DNA of 28,387 bases from JACCZX01 sp038216465 (lineage in GTDB: Bacteria; Pseudomonadota; Gammaproteobacteria; Burkholderiales; Burkholderiaceae_F), in NCBI GenBank assembly GCA_038216465.1, contig JBBQQC010000032.1:1-28387 (forward strand), in the 5' to 3' direction. Below the pieces are notes generated by a model. The model ran no database searches. It saw nothing but the letters and a program-made list of their open reading frames with translations, and had not been told where the DNA came from. Both the position numbers and the translations under genes were made by a program. Each line of letters opens with the position of its first letter. Position 1 is the stretch's first letter. Below are positions 18,599 through 28,387 of the stretch, in pieces.

Positions 18599-18760
18599 GG
18601 CAAACGCACTCCTGTGCACCACTGAGTAACGACTTCCGCCGACGCTTCTTGAATGTCGGGGATGTACGATCCGGCACGACCGACGAGCGGTTTCGCGTCC
18701 CACCGCCGTGCCCAAAGGGGATACCGCTCCGCGCCAAACCAGGAATTGGAATCCCGGCAA
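18599..18760. other. divergent intergenic region between pilin operon and yhbY
   Basis: This 162-bp gap must hold the promoter for the pilus operon (minus) and probably one for yhbY (plus). I looked for a sigma-54 site (TGGCAC-N5-TTGC type), usual for pilin genes under PilSR, and for well-spaced -35/-10 pairs. I found nothing convincing in either direction beyond the AGGAG ahead of the pilin. Confidence 0.5.
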
Positions 18761-19120
18761 ATGCCCGAATTGGTGCTCACTCCGACGCAACGGCAGGCGT
18801 TAAAAGCGCGCGCGCATCGGCTAAGGCCCGTCGTGCTCCTCGGTGCTGCGGGTTTCACGGAAATGGTCCTGCGGGAAATTGACCGTGCGCTTGCAGCCCA
18901 TCAGCTGGTCAAGATCAGGGTCCCGAGCGACAACCGTGAAGAACGGTCACAGATTGCTACTCAGGCGGCCGAAAAACTTTCAGCCGCGAAGGTTCAATTA
19001 ATCGGAAAGACGATTGTGCTGTTCAGACCGAGCGCTGAAAGCGACGAAAAGCAGCAGGCGAAGACGTCATTGAACACGCCACACGACAGACGGCGGCCCA
19101 CGCCGAAAATTAGGCGCTGA
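18761..19120 (+). CDS. yhbY: YhbY family RNA-binding protein (CRM domain)
   Basis: Small CRS1/YhbY (CRM) domain protein that associates with pre-50S ribosomal particles in E. coli. The 119-residue product from the ATG at 18761 (MPELVLTPTQ) begins with the CRM domain: a helix with QALKARAHRLRP, the loop VVLLGAAGFTE (the GxxG-type RNA-binding turn), then VLREIDRALAAHQLVKIRV. A basic tail of about 25 residues extends past the domain. Upstream in-frame ATGs (from 18653) add a stretch unlike the family. It is divergent from the pilin operon and convergent with greA (42 bp apart). In many proteobacteria its divergent neighbour is rlmE, which here lies 6.8 kb away beyond the pilus genes. Confidence 0.92.
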   Translation: MPELVLTPTQRQALKARAHRLRPVVLLGAAGFTEMVLREIDRALAAHQLVKIRVPSDNREERSQIATQAAEKLSAAKVQLIGKTIVLFRPSAESDEKQQAKTSLNTPHDRRRPTPKIRR

Positions 19121-19162
19121 ATTAGCGGCTAATCGTCGAACTTCGCGCGGTGTAAGTGAGCA

Positions 19163-19639
19163 CTAGGTGTACGAAACCGAAACGATCGAGTATTCACGCT
19201 CACCCATCGGGGCGAGCACGGTAGCGATATCACCCTCGCTCTTGCCGATGAGCGCTCGTGCGATTGGGCTCGAAACAGAAATCCAGCCGGCCTTGATGTC
19301 CGCTTCGTCGTCGCCGACGATCTGGTACTTGACGACGTCGCCCGAATCCTGATCTTCCAGCTCGACGGTCGCACCGAATACCACGCGGCCGGCCGCATCG
19401 ACCGTGGTGGGATCGATGATCTGCAGCGCCGACAGCTTGCCTTCCAACTCCTGGATGCGACCTTCGACGAACCCCTGGCGCTCGCGCGCCGCGTCGTACT
19501 CGGCATTCTCCGTCAGATCACCTTTTTCACGCGCGTCTTTGATTGCCTGGATGATCGCAGGGCGATCGACACCGCGCAGTCGCTGCAGCTCGGCTCGCAG
19601 TTTCTCGGCGCCGCGCGCCGTGATGGGTATTGCTCGCAT
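19163..19639 (-). CDS. greA: transcription elongation factor GreA
   Basis: Binds the RNA polymerase secondary channel and stimulates cleavage of backtracked RNA. The 158-residue protein is full length: N-terminal coiled coil (about 12-75) with the acidic tip DAREKGDLTENAEYDAARE, which carries the catalytic acidic residues, and a C-terminal FKBP-like domain (GATVELEDQDSG through SSPIARALIGKSEGD). The ATG at 19639 has GGTGAG five bases upstream (19650-19645). A terminator T-run ends directly at that ribosome site, so greA message must come from read-through of carB or a promoter within it. Confidence 0.97.
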   Translation of the reverse strand: MRAIPITARGAEKLRAELQRLRGVDRPAIIQAIKDAREKGDLTENAEYDAARERQGFVEGRIQELEGKLSALQIIDPTTVDAAGRVVFGATVELEDQDSGDVVKYQIVGDDEADIKAGWISVSSPIARALIGKSEGDIATVLAPMGEREYSIVSVSYT

Positions 19640-19650
19640 TTCGTCTCACC

Positions 19651-19681
19651 AAAAAAGCAAAGCCCCGGCAAGGCCGGGGCT
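19651..19681 (-). terminator. intrinsic terminator between carB and greA
   Basis: A 9-bp G-C-rich stem AGCCCCGGC/GCCGGGGCT (arms 19681-19673 and 19669-19661) with a 3-base loop is followed on the minus strand by TTGC and six T residues (19656-19651). It starts about 17 bp after the carB stop. The T-run abuts the greA Shine-Dalgarno, only 11 bases before its ATG. Confidence 0.88.
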
Positions 19682-19698
19682 GCGTGCAAAATCGAATT

Positions 19699-22916
<3,218 letters not shown>

Positions 22917-22917
<1 letters not shown>

Positions 22918-23507
22918 TACGCAGCGCTCCGGGGTACGAGCTGGCGTTCGACGAGCTCGATCAGGATGTGAATCACTTTGATGTGCAACTCCTGCACCCG
23001 GTCCGCATACTTGCCAGCGGCTGTCACGATTGCGATATCCGCAGACTTTGCCACCGGCGTTTCAGCGCGTCCGGTCAAGCCGATCACCTTCATGCCACAT
23101 CGATGCGCGGCGTCGACGGCCGCGACCACATTCTTGCTGGTGCCGCTGGTTGAAATCGCGAGCAATACGTCGCCGGCACGCCCATGCGCTTCGATGAAGC
23201 GCGCAAATACTTGTTCGTAACCGTAGTCGTTGCCGACGCAGCTCAAATGGCTTGCGTCGGCGATCGCCATTGCTGCGTACGGTGGCCGGTCGTCGCGAAA
23301 ACGGCCGGTCAACTCCTCGGCGAAATGCATCGCATCGCACATCGACCCGCCATTGCCGCACGAATACGCACGTCCGCCTGCTGCAAATGTATCGGCCAGC
23401 AACTGACCCGCTGCCGCAATCGTGTGCAGCGTCGCCTCATTGCTGATCAGCGCCTGCAAAGCAATTCGCGCCTCGTCCAGCGTGCGCTTGATCGCTTCGA
23501 CACTCAT
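22917..23507 (-). CDS. gmhA: sedoheptulose 7-phosphate isomerase GmhA
   Basis: First enzyme of ADP-heptose synthesis for the LPS inner core: converts sedoheptulose 7-phosphate to glycero-manno-heptose 7-phosphate. The 196-residue SIS-domain protein matches GmhA closely: SCGNGGSMCDAMHFAEELTG, SHLSCVGNDYGY, LLAISTSGTSKNV and YADRVQELHIKVIHILI. Metal ligands His61, Glu65, Gln172 and His180 fall at the E. coli GmhA positions. The related replication factor DiaA, as I remember it, lacks the EEL and HIKVIH features, so GmhA is preferred. Its ATG overlaps the carA stop by 4 bp (ATGA) and its stop overlaps the carB GTG by one base, an unexpected position between the two synthetase genes. Confidence 0.93.
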
Positions 23508-24718
23508 ACCGGAACACTCTCGGCCGGGCTCCGCTCACGTCGGCGCGCCACCATCAGGGCGACAAAGCGGTCGAACAAATTGCAGATGTCGTGCGGACCG
23601 GGGCTCGCTTCGGGATGACCCTGCAAACAAAACGCAGGCGCGTCGGTCAGCTCGAAACCCTGCAGCGATCCGTCAAACAGCGATACGTGCGTGACCCGCG
23701 TGTTGGCCGGTAATGTTTTCTCGTCGACCGCAAAGCCGTGGTTCTGGCTTGTGATGTAGACCCTGCGAGTAGCGAGGTCGAGCACCGGATGGTTTGCGCC
23801 GTGATGGCCAAACTTCATCTTCAGCGTAGTTGCGCCGACCGCGATGCCGAGGATTTGGTGTCCCAGACAGATACCAAATAGCGGCAGCCGGCACGCGATG
23901 AACTCGCGCGCTGCGTCGATCGCGTAAGTGCACGGTTCCGGGTCACCGGGGCCATTGGCGAGAAACACACCATCGGGCTCGAGCCGAAGCACGTCGGCAG
24001 CGCCGGTTTGCGCGGGTACGATCGTGATGCGGCAGCCCCGATCGGCCATCAACCGCAGAATGTTCTGTTTGACCCCGTAGTCGTAGGCGACAACGTGGAA
24101 ACGATGCGGATCACGTGCGACGAACCCCGCCGTGCCGTCAGCGCGCGCGAGACGCCAGCTTCCTTCTGTCCATTGATACGGGCGCTTGACGCTGACGCCC
24201 TTTGCCAGATCCTGCCCGGCCATACCGGCATACGATTGCGCGCTCTTAAGCGAGCGAGCGATCGATTCCGAGGCCAGTGCGTTGCCAGCGTCCGCGGCGA
24301 TGATGCAGCCTGCCTGCGCGCCGCGCTCGCGCAGCCGTCGCGTCAGCTTGCGCGTGTCGATATCCGCTATGCCGACGATGCGCTGCTGCTGCAGATAGCT
24401 CGACAGGTCATGCTGAGCGCGGAAATTCGAGGCCCTGACTGCCAGGTCCCGAATCACAAGCCCAGCGGCGTGAACGCGCACGGCCTCGACATCCTCGTCG
24501 TTCACGCCGGTGTTGCCGATATGCGGATAGGTCAGTGTGACGATCTGCCCGGCATACGAGGGGTCGGTCAGAATCTCCTGATAGCCGGTCATTGCCGTGT
24601 TGAACACGATCTCGCCAAGCGTCTCGCCGGCGACGCCGATGGAGCGGCCGCGAAAGACCGTCCCGTCGGCCAGCACCAGCGCCGCGACGGGACGCGAATC
24701 AACTACCACGGGGGGCAA
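23504..24718 (-). CDS. carA: carbamoyl-phosphate synthase small subunit CarA
   Basis: Class I glutamine amidotransferase subunit that hydrolyses glutamine and passes ammonia to CarB. The N-terminal CarA domain has LVLADGTVFRGRSIG and NTAMTGYQEILTDPSYAGQIV. The glutaminase domain has ANGPGDP, the nucleophile in FGICLGHQILG, and the His/Glu pair in GHPEASPGP. I place the start at TTG 24718 (404 residues) because AAGAGGAG (24731-24724) is five bases upstream. Another TTG at 24778 would add 20 residues with no comparable site, and a GTG at 24709 is too far from it. Family members are about 380 residues. The stop overlaps gmhA by 4 bp. Confidence 0.95.
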   Translation of the reverse strand: MPPVVVDSRPVAALVLADGTVFRGRSIGVAGETLGEIVFNTAMTGYQEILTDPSYAGQIVTLTYPHIGNTGVNDEDVEAVRVHAAGLVIRDLAVRASNFRAQHDLSSYLQQQRIVGIADIDTRKLTRRLRERGAQAGCIIAADAGNALASESIARSLKSAQSYAGMAGQDLAKGVSVKRPYQWTEGSWRLARADGTAGFVARDPHRFHVVAYDYGVKQNILRLMADRGCRITIVPAQTGAADVLRLEPDGVFLANGPGDPEPCTYAIDAAREFIACRLPLFGICLGHQILGIAVGATTLKMKFGHHGANHPVLDLATRRVYITSQNHGFAVDEKTLPANTRVTHVSLFDGSLQGFELTDAPAFCLQGHPEASPGPHDICNLFDRFVALMVARRRERSPAESVPV

Positions 24719-24723
24719 GCCGG

Positions 24724-24731
24724 CTCCTCTT
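24724..24731 (-). promoter_or_regulatory. ribosome binding site deciding the TTG start of carA
   Basis: AAGAGGAG on the minus strand lies five bases before TTG 24718. It is the only strong Shine-Dalgarno near the 5' end of carA and argues for a TTG start. Confidence 0.65.
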
Positions 24732-24812
24732 TTCCCGATAACCGCCGCTTTCGCCGCGACGCCCGGTGTATTTAACAAACCAGCGCGAATCGGCCGCGGA
24801 TAAACTGCCGGG

Positions 24813-24818
24813 ATTGTA
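24813..24818 (-). promoter_or_regulatory. possible -10 element of the car operon promoter
   Basis: TACAAT on the minus strand matches five of six -10 bases and would give an untranslated leader of roughly 90 bases before carA. No good -35 hexamer is seen 16-18 bases upstream, so this is tentative. Confidence 0.35.
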
Positions 24819-24873
24819 TCTTCACGTGGCGCCGGGCCCCTGACGTGCCTACAGCGGCCCCGCCGACAGCGAC

Positions 24874-26490
24874 ATGCTGCTGATTCCGTATCAGACGCGC
24901 TTCACGCCGAAATCGCTGCCGCTTGTGACGCTGGCGCTGATACTCGTCAACGCGGTGGTGTACTTCGTTTTCCAGTCAGGCGACCGGCAAGCTTACGCGC
25001 GCGCCACCGAGTATTACTTCTCATCGCAGCTGGCCCAGATCGAGCTGCCTCGGTACGCGACTTACCTGGAGAAGCGCAGCGACCGGCGCGCGCTGCAGGT
25101 GCTGCGGATGATCCGTGCCGGCGCCCGACCGGAACAGTCGGTGCGGCTCGTTCTGGCAATGGAAAACGATCGCGAATTCATGCGTGATCTGCGCGAGGGC
25201 GCCGTTGTGGCGTCGAGCGACCCGTCGTATGCAACGTGGCGCGATCAGCGAGCGCAATTTGACGCGCTGATCGGACGCGTCTTCACGGAGCGGTTTGCGC
25301 TGGAACCAGGCCGGGGCAGCGCTCCGGAAGCAGCGCTTCGGCTACTGACCTACCAGTTTCTGCACGGCGACGCGGTGCACTGGCTCGGCAACATGATCGT
25401 TTTGCTGTTGGCGGGGCCGTTTGCCGAAGCTGCGCTTGGGCGTTTTCGTTTCCTGGTCGCATTTGTCGGCAGCGGAATCTTCGCGGGTGCGCTGCACCTG
25501 CTGGTCAGTGACCAGGCGCTGGTCGGCGCGTCGGGTTCGATAGCCGGAGCGATGGCGATGGTCGCCGTTCTGTACGGCACGCGCAAGGTACCGGTGTTCT
25601 ACTGGGCTTTTGTCTACTTCAACACGGCACGCATTCCGGCGCTCTTACTGCTCCCGTTCTGGCTCGTTATCGAAGCTGTGAAATGGGCGATGGCGCCGGA
25701 GGCGCAGGTGTCCTACAGCGCTCACATCGGCGGATTCATCGCCGGCGCCGCGCTGGCATGGCTGCTGCGTCCCGGAGACAACAGCAAGGTCGATCGCATT
25801 CTGGACGAGCAGTTTGCGGAAGAGCGGCGCGGCAATCGCAAGTCGACATTGTTGGAGGAAGCGCAGGCGGCGGCGGCGCGGCTCGACACGCGCAAGGCGG
25901 CCCGTGCATACAGTGAACTGCTGCAGGACGATCCGACCAACGTGCAGCACGCGACCGCGTACTTCAACATGGCACTGCTGGGCCGCAATCGCGAAACACT
26001 GCTCGACGCAACGTTGCGCGTTTTGTGGATCCGCGCGCGCGGCGCTCGTTCGGAGCTGCGGCCGGTGTATCTGCAGATGAGCCAGCCGCACGTGCTCGCT
26101 GCACTTCCGGTGGACGAGCAGCTGCGTCTCGCGCGCCGGCTGGTCGCAACGCGCGAAGACGCAGCGGCGCTGCGCGTGCTCGATGGACTGCTTGGTAGCG
26201 AAACGCTGAAGAATCTTTACGGAAGGCAGATTGCCGATTGCCTGCTCGGCCTGTTCACGACCTATTCACGCCATGGTTTGCGACAGCCGGCCGACGACGT
26301 TAGGCGGCGGTTGTCGACGCACTTCCCGTCGCCGGCCACGTTGGGCGGCATCGCACCGGCCCGCGAGCCGCCGGTGACTATCCGCGGCGCAACCGGCGCT
26401 CCGCGCTCGCGCGGCGCATTGTCGGGACCGGCTTCGGAAATGGAGCTTGATCTCGACACGCAGTTGCGAACGCGCTGGGATTCGGAATAA
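24874..26490 (+). CDS. rhomboid family intramembrane serine protease with helical-repeat tail
   Basis: Membrane protease of the S54 family. The 538-residue protein has membrane helix 1 at about 15-33, then an unusually long soluble insertion (about 34-155) before the rhomboid core. The core has YQFLHGDAVHWLGN (His164, Asn173), the catalytic serine in GASGSIAG (Ser220) and the catalytic histidine in AHIGGFIAGAALAW (His284). After about residue 300 the protein is soluble: a helical region (about 325-487) that looks TPR-like, then a Pro/Gly/Arg-rich end. Active-site residues are intact, so it should be a working protease; substrates are unknown. It is divergent from carA with only a weak ribosome site, and convergent with the next gene 22 bp away. 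Confidence 0.88.
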   Translation: MLLIPYQTRFTPKSLPLVTLALILVNAVVYFVFQSGDRQAYARATEYYFSSQLAQIELPRYATYLEKRSDRRALQVLRMIRAGARPEQSVRLVLAMENDREFMRDLREGAVVASSDPSYATWRDQRAQFDALIGRVFTERFALEPGRGSAPEAALRLLTYQFLHGDAVHWLGNMIVLLLAGPFAEAALGRFRFLVAFVGSGIFAGALHLLVSDQALVGASGSIAGAMAMVAVLYGTRKVPVFYWAFVYFNTARIPALLLLPFWLVIEAVKWAMAPEAQVSYSAHIGGFIAGAALAWLLRPGDNSKVDRILDEQFAEERRGNRKSTLLEEAQAAAARLDTRKAARAYSELLQDDPTNVQHATAYFNMALLGRNRETLLDATLRVLWIRARGARSELRPVYLQMSQPHVLAALPVDEQLRLARRLVATREDAAALRVLDGLLGSETLKNLYGRQIADCLLGLFTTYSRHGLRQPADDVRRRLSTHFPSPATLGGIAPAREPPVTIRGATGAPRSRGALSGPASEMELDLDTQLRTRWDSE

Positions 26491-26512
26491 CTGGCTCCAC
26501 TCCGCGCAGCTC

Positions 26513-27898
26513 TTATTGCGGTTGTGTGGCGCGGCTCAAAACCTGAAGGTATCGACCGGCCTCGGCCGCGACTGAATCCGACGGGTAGCGCTTCAGCAGA
26601 TGCTGCAAGATGCGGCGCGCCTCGTCGGGCTTGCCACCCCACTCTGCCATCAGCTGGGCGCCGATCAGATAGATCTTCGGAATGTCAGCGTGCACCGCGT
26701 GCTTTTTGTCAAAGCCCTTGATCATCTCGCCGGCCAGTTGCGGCTTGCTCTGGCGCAGCGCTGCCTGCGCCAACGGAGCGATATGGTCCACATCGCGCGG
26801 CACCCAATCGGCGCGCCGCGCCTTCGCTTCCTCGACCAGCTCGATAGCCTCGCGCCAGTTTTCGGACTTCACCAGCAGCTTCAGGTACGAGTCCGTGTGA
26901 TGCTCGATTTTCGGGGTGCTGTTTTCGGCGATCAGCAGCCGGTGCAGACGCGCATGCAGCGACAGGTCGTTCGGCCGCTCGCTCAAGTCGTGCGACAGCA
27001 GGTCGATCGCCTCCTTGATCTCCCCGGCTGACACCATCTGCCCGATCAATGCATCGCGCGTGCGCGCCTTGACGTCGATCGTCCGCGCGTTGGCAACGCT
27101 GCGCATGGCCTGCTCGCCAGGGCCCATTACCGAGATGTCGAGCGCGTCGGCGAATTGATACATCGCGTAACCGACCATCGCGCAGATCATGTAGGTGAAG
27201 TACCAGAAAGCGGCCGACAGCACGAACAACTGCACGACTGTGCCGAAGCCGAATCCCGCTTTCAGGCTGGCGGCGCTAAGCCCGCCGCCTGCCGCCAGCG
27301 CCGTCAGCCCGTAGGTGCGGCACAACTCGGCGACGAAAACGAAGGCAGCGAGCGCAGCGTACGGCTTGCCGATGCGCTGCACCAGCGAAATCATTTCGGT
27401 CGGGTTCAGTGCGCCGCGCAGGCTGCCGGTGATCACGAGGCGCATCGTCGCCGCCGGAACAATTGCCACAAAAAACAACAGCCATCCAACAATCGCGACA
27501 AACTCGCTGCCCCGGAAAAGCGCTTCAAGGAGTCCCGCCAGCACGACAAAAACGACGTTCATCGCCGCATACTTGTACGGCAGATACTCGCTGACCAAAT
27601 CGTCATCGGTCAGCGGATAGTCGGACGGCCGCAAGAATCCCTTGGATGAACGCTCGATGATCTTGAATCCGTAACGAGCACCGGTCACCAGGACCGCCAG
27701 CAGCGCAAACATCATCAGCAGCACGCCGGGGAAGCCGAACAGAAGCAGCGCAAACGACGCAACGAAGGCGGCCGACAGGCCGGCGATGCGTGCAGCCACA
27801 GTCTTGTCGAGCGGGAGCACGAAAAACCGGTGGATGCGGTCGCGTTGCCAGAACGGCTCGATCGGGCCGTTGCTGGCGTATGCGTAAACGTCTGACAT
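26513..27898 (-). CDS. multi-pass membrane protein with C-terminal TPR-like domain, function unknown
   Basis: I do not recognise a named family. The 461-residue product has a short N-terminal cytoplasmic part and about six membrane helices (roughly 36-54, 57-75, 109-127, 132-155, 178-203, 218-250). A soluble helical region (about 275-455) has repeat-like helices such as GEIKEAIDLLSHDLSERPNDL and KPDEARRILQHLLKRYPSDS, the spacing and consensus of TPRs. No catalytic motif is seen. It is convergent with the rhomboid gene (22 bp apart). Its soluble half aligns by eye, nearly without gaps, with the rhomboid tail, suggesting related partner-binding domains. It starts 69 bp after an ABC permease gene on the same strand. 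Confidence 0.75.
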   Translation of the reverse strand: MSDVYAYASNGPIEPFWQRDRIHRFFVLPLDKTVAARIAGLSAAFVASFALLLFGFPGVLLMMFALLAVLVTGARYGFKIIERSSKGFLRPSDYPLTDDDLVSEYLPYKYAAMNVVFVVLAGLLEALFRGSEFVAIVGWLLFFVAIVPAATMRLVITGSLRGALNPTEMISLVQRIGKPYAALAAFVFVAELCRTYGLTALAAGGGLSAASLKAGFGFGTVVQLFVLSAAFWYFTYMICAMVGYAMYQFADALDISVMGPGEQAMRSVANARTIDVKARTRDALIGQMVSAGEIKEAIDLLSHDLSERPNDLSLHARLHRLLIAENSTPKIEHHTDSYLKLLVKSENWREAIELVEEAKARRADWVPRDVDHIAPLAQAALRQSKPQLAGEMIKGFDKKHAVHADIPKIYLIGAQLMAEWGGKPDEARRILQHLLKRYPSDSVAAEAGRYLQVLSRATQPQ

Positions 27899-27967
27899 CG
27901 CGCCGGCAGACTACGTTTGCGCACTGCACGTGTCCAGCGTTGCTTTACGTCAGATTGACGGCGATTA

Positions 27968-28387
27968 CTAGAGCTTTTCCGTTTCGCCCGCGCGCGGCTG
28001 CCACTTCATCAAGTGCTTTTCGACACGGCCCACCGCCCAATCGAGCACCAGCGCGAACGCCGTCAGCACCAGAATGCCCGCCATCACGGTGTTGATGTCG
28101 AATGAGCCTTCGGCCTGCAGGATCAGGTAGCCGACGCCGCGCGAGGAGCCCAGATACTCGCCCACCACGGCGCCGACGAACGCCAGGCCGACCGAAGTGT
28201 GCAGCGACGAAAACACCCAGCTGGTCGCGCTCGGCAGGTAGACATGCCGCAAAAGCTGGTTGCGCGACGCGCCGAGCATGCGCGCGTTGGCAAGCACGGT
28301 CGGGCTGACTTCCTTCACGCCCTGGTAGACGTTGAAGAACACAATGAAGAACACGAGTGTGAATCCGAGCGCGACTTTGGAAGCGAT
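27968..28387 (-). CDS. ABC transporter permease, C-terminal part (SsuC/TauC type), cut by the window end
   Basis: The reading frame is open from the right edge of the window to the stop at 27968, giving the last 139 residues or so of an importer permease. It contains the EAA loop (VSPTVLANARMLGASRNQLLRHVYLPSA), where the ATPase docks, then two membrane helices including AFVGAVVGEYLGSSRGVGYLI. This pattern is characteristic of BPD_transp_1 permeases of the sulfonate/taurine/nitrate group (SsuC, TauC). The substrate cannot be told from this fragment; the ATPase and binding protein would be expected beyond the edge. Confidence 0.88.
   Translation of the reverse strand: MASKVALGFTLVFFIVFFNVYQGVKEVSPTVLANARMLGASRNQLLRHVYLPSATSWVFSSLHTSVGLAFVGAVVGEYLGSSRGVGYLILQAEGSFDINTVMAGILVLTAFALVLDWAVGRVEKHLMKWQPRAGETEKL

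Noticed and set aside
18599..18760. Sigma-54 (RpoN) promoter for the pilin operon
   Set aside because: I searched for a GG-N10-GC core with TGGCAC/TTGC flanks on the minus strand and found only partial matches with wrong spacing.
19125..19142. Small inverted repeat between yhbY and greA as a two-way terminator
   Set aside because: Only about five A/T-rich base pairs around a three-base loop and no T-run on either strand; too weak to call.
26491..26512. Bidirectional terminator between the convergent rhomboid and TPR-membrane genes
   Set aside because: The 22-bp gap has no stable stem-loop; overlap of the two transcripts is possible but unproven.

Overview
The window looks like chromosome from a GC-rich betaproteobacterium, most likely Burkholderiales. 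The reason is gene order: carA/carB-greA-yhbY-rlmE-ftsH-folP-glmM-pstSCAB-phoU-phoB-phoR is the core arrangement I know from that group, and FtsH begins with the MNNNMF-type N-terminus common there. Coding density is high. No stretch over 300 bases lacks a gene; the largest gaps are about 141 bp (6880-7020), 162 bp (18599-18760) and 155 bp (24719-24873). I see no CRISPR array, insertion sequence, prophage or classical defence system.

Layout from left to right. A tRNA-Pro(UGG) gene (41-117, minus) lies just downstream of the phosphate regulon pstS-pstC-pstA-pstB-phoU-phoB-phoR (6879 down to 156, all minus). A good Pho box with a spaced -10 hexamer precedes pstS, and a perfect 10-bp hairpin separates pstS from pstC. 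Upstream on the same strand are glmM, folP, ftsH and rlmE (7021-11973: cell-wall precursor, folate, membrane proteolysis, 23S rRNA methylation). Next comes a type IV pilus operon (18598 down to 12008): two pilE-like pilins, fimT, pilV, pilW, pilX, pilY1. It sits between rlmE and the divergent yhbY (18761-19120, plus), which are neighbours in many proteobacteria. Then come greA, carB, gmhA and carA (19163-24718, minus). The heptose-phosphate isomerase gene gmhA is wedged between the two carbamoyl-phosphate synthetase genes with overlapping stop and start codons on both sides. The right end has a rhomboid protease with a helical-repeat tail (24874-26490, plus), a convergent multi-pass membrane protein with a similar tail (26513-27898, minus), and the C-terminal part of an ABC importer permease that runs off the window.

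How the genes work together. PstSCAB imports phosphate; PhoU and PhoR/PhoB sense and regulate, with PhoB presumably acting at the Pho box. The minor pilins and PilY1 would form the priming complex and tip of a type IV pilus whose motors and secretin lie elsewhere. CarA and CarB make carbamoyl phosphate for pyrimidines and arginine.

Most of the window is ordinary core genome. Points worth a second look: gmhA inside carAB; the pilus operon between yhbY and rlmE; a low-complexity insert in the PhoR dimerisation hairpin; intrinsic terminators ending right against the greA and folP starts; and a possible shared TPR-like tail in the two convergent membrane proteins. I did not find a convincing wholly new system.
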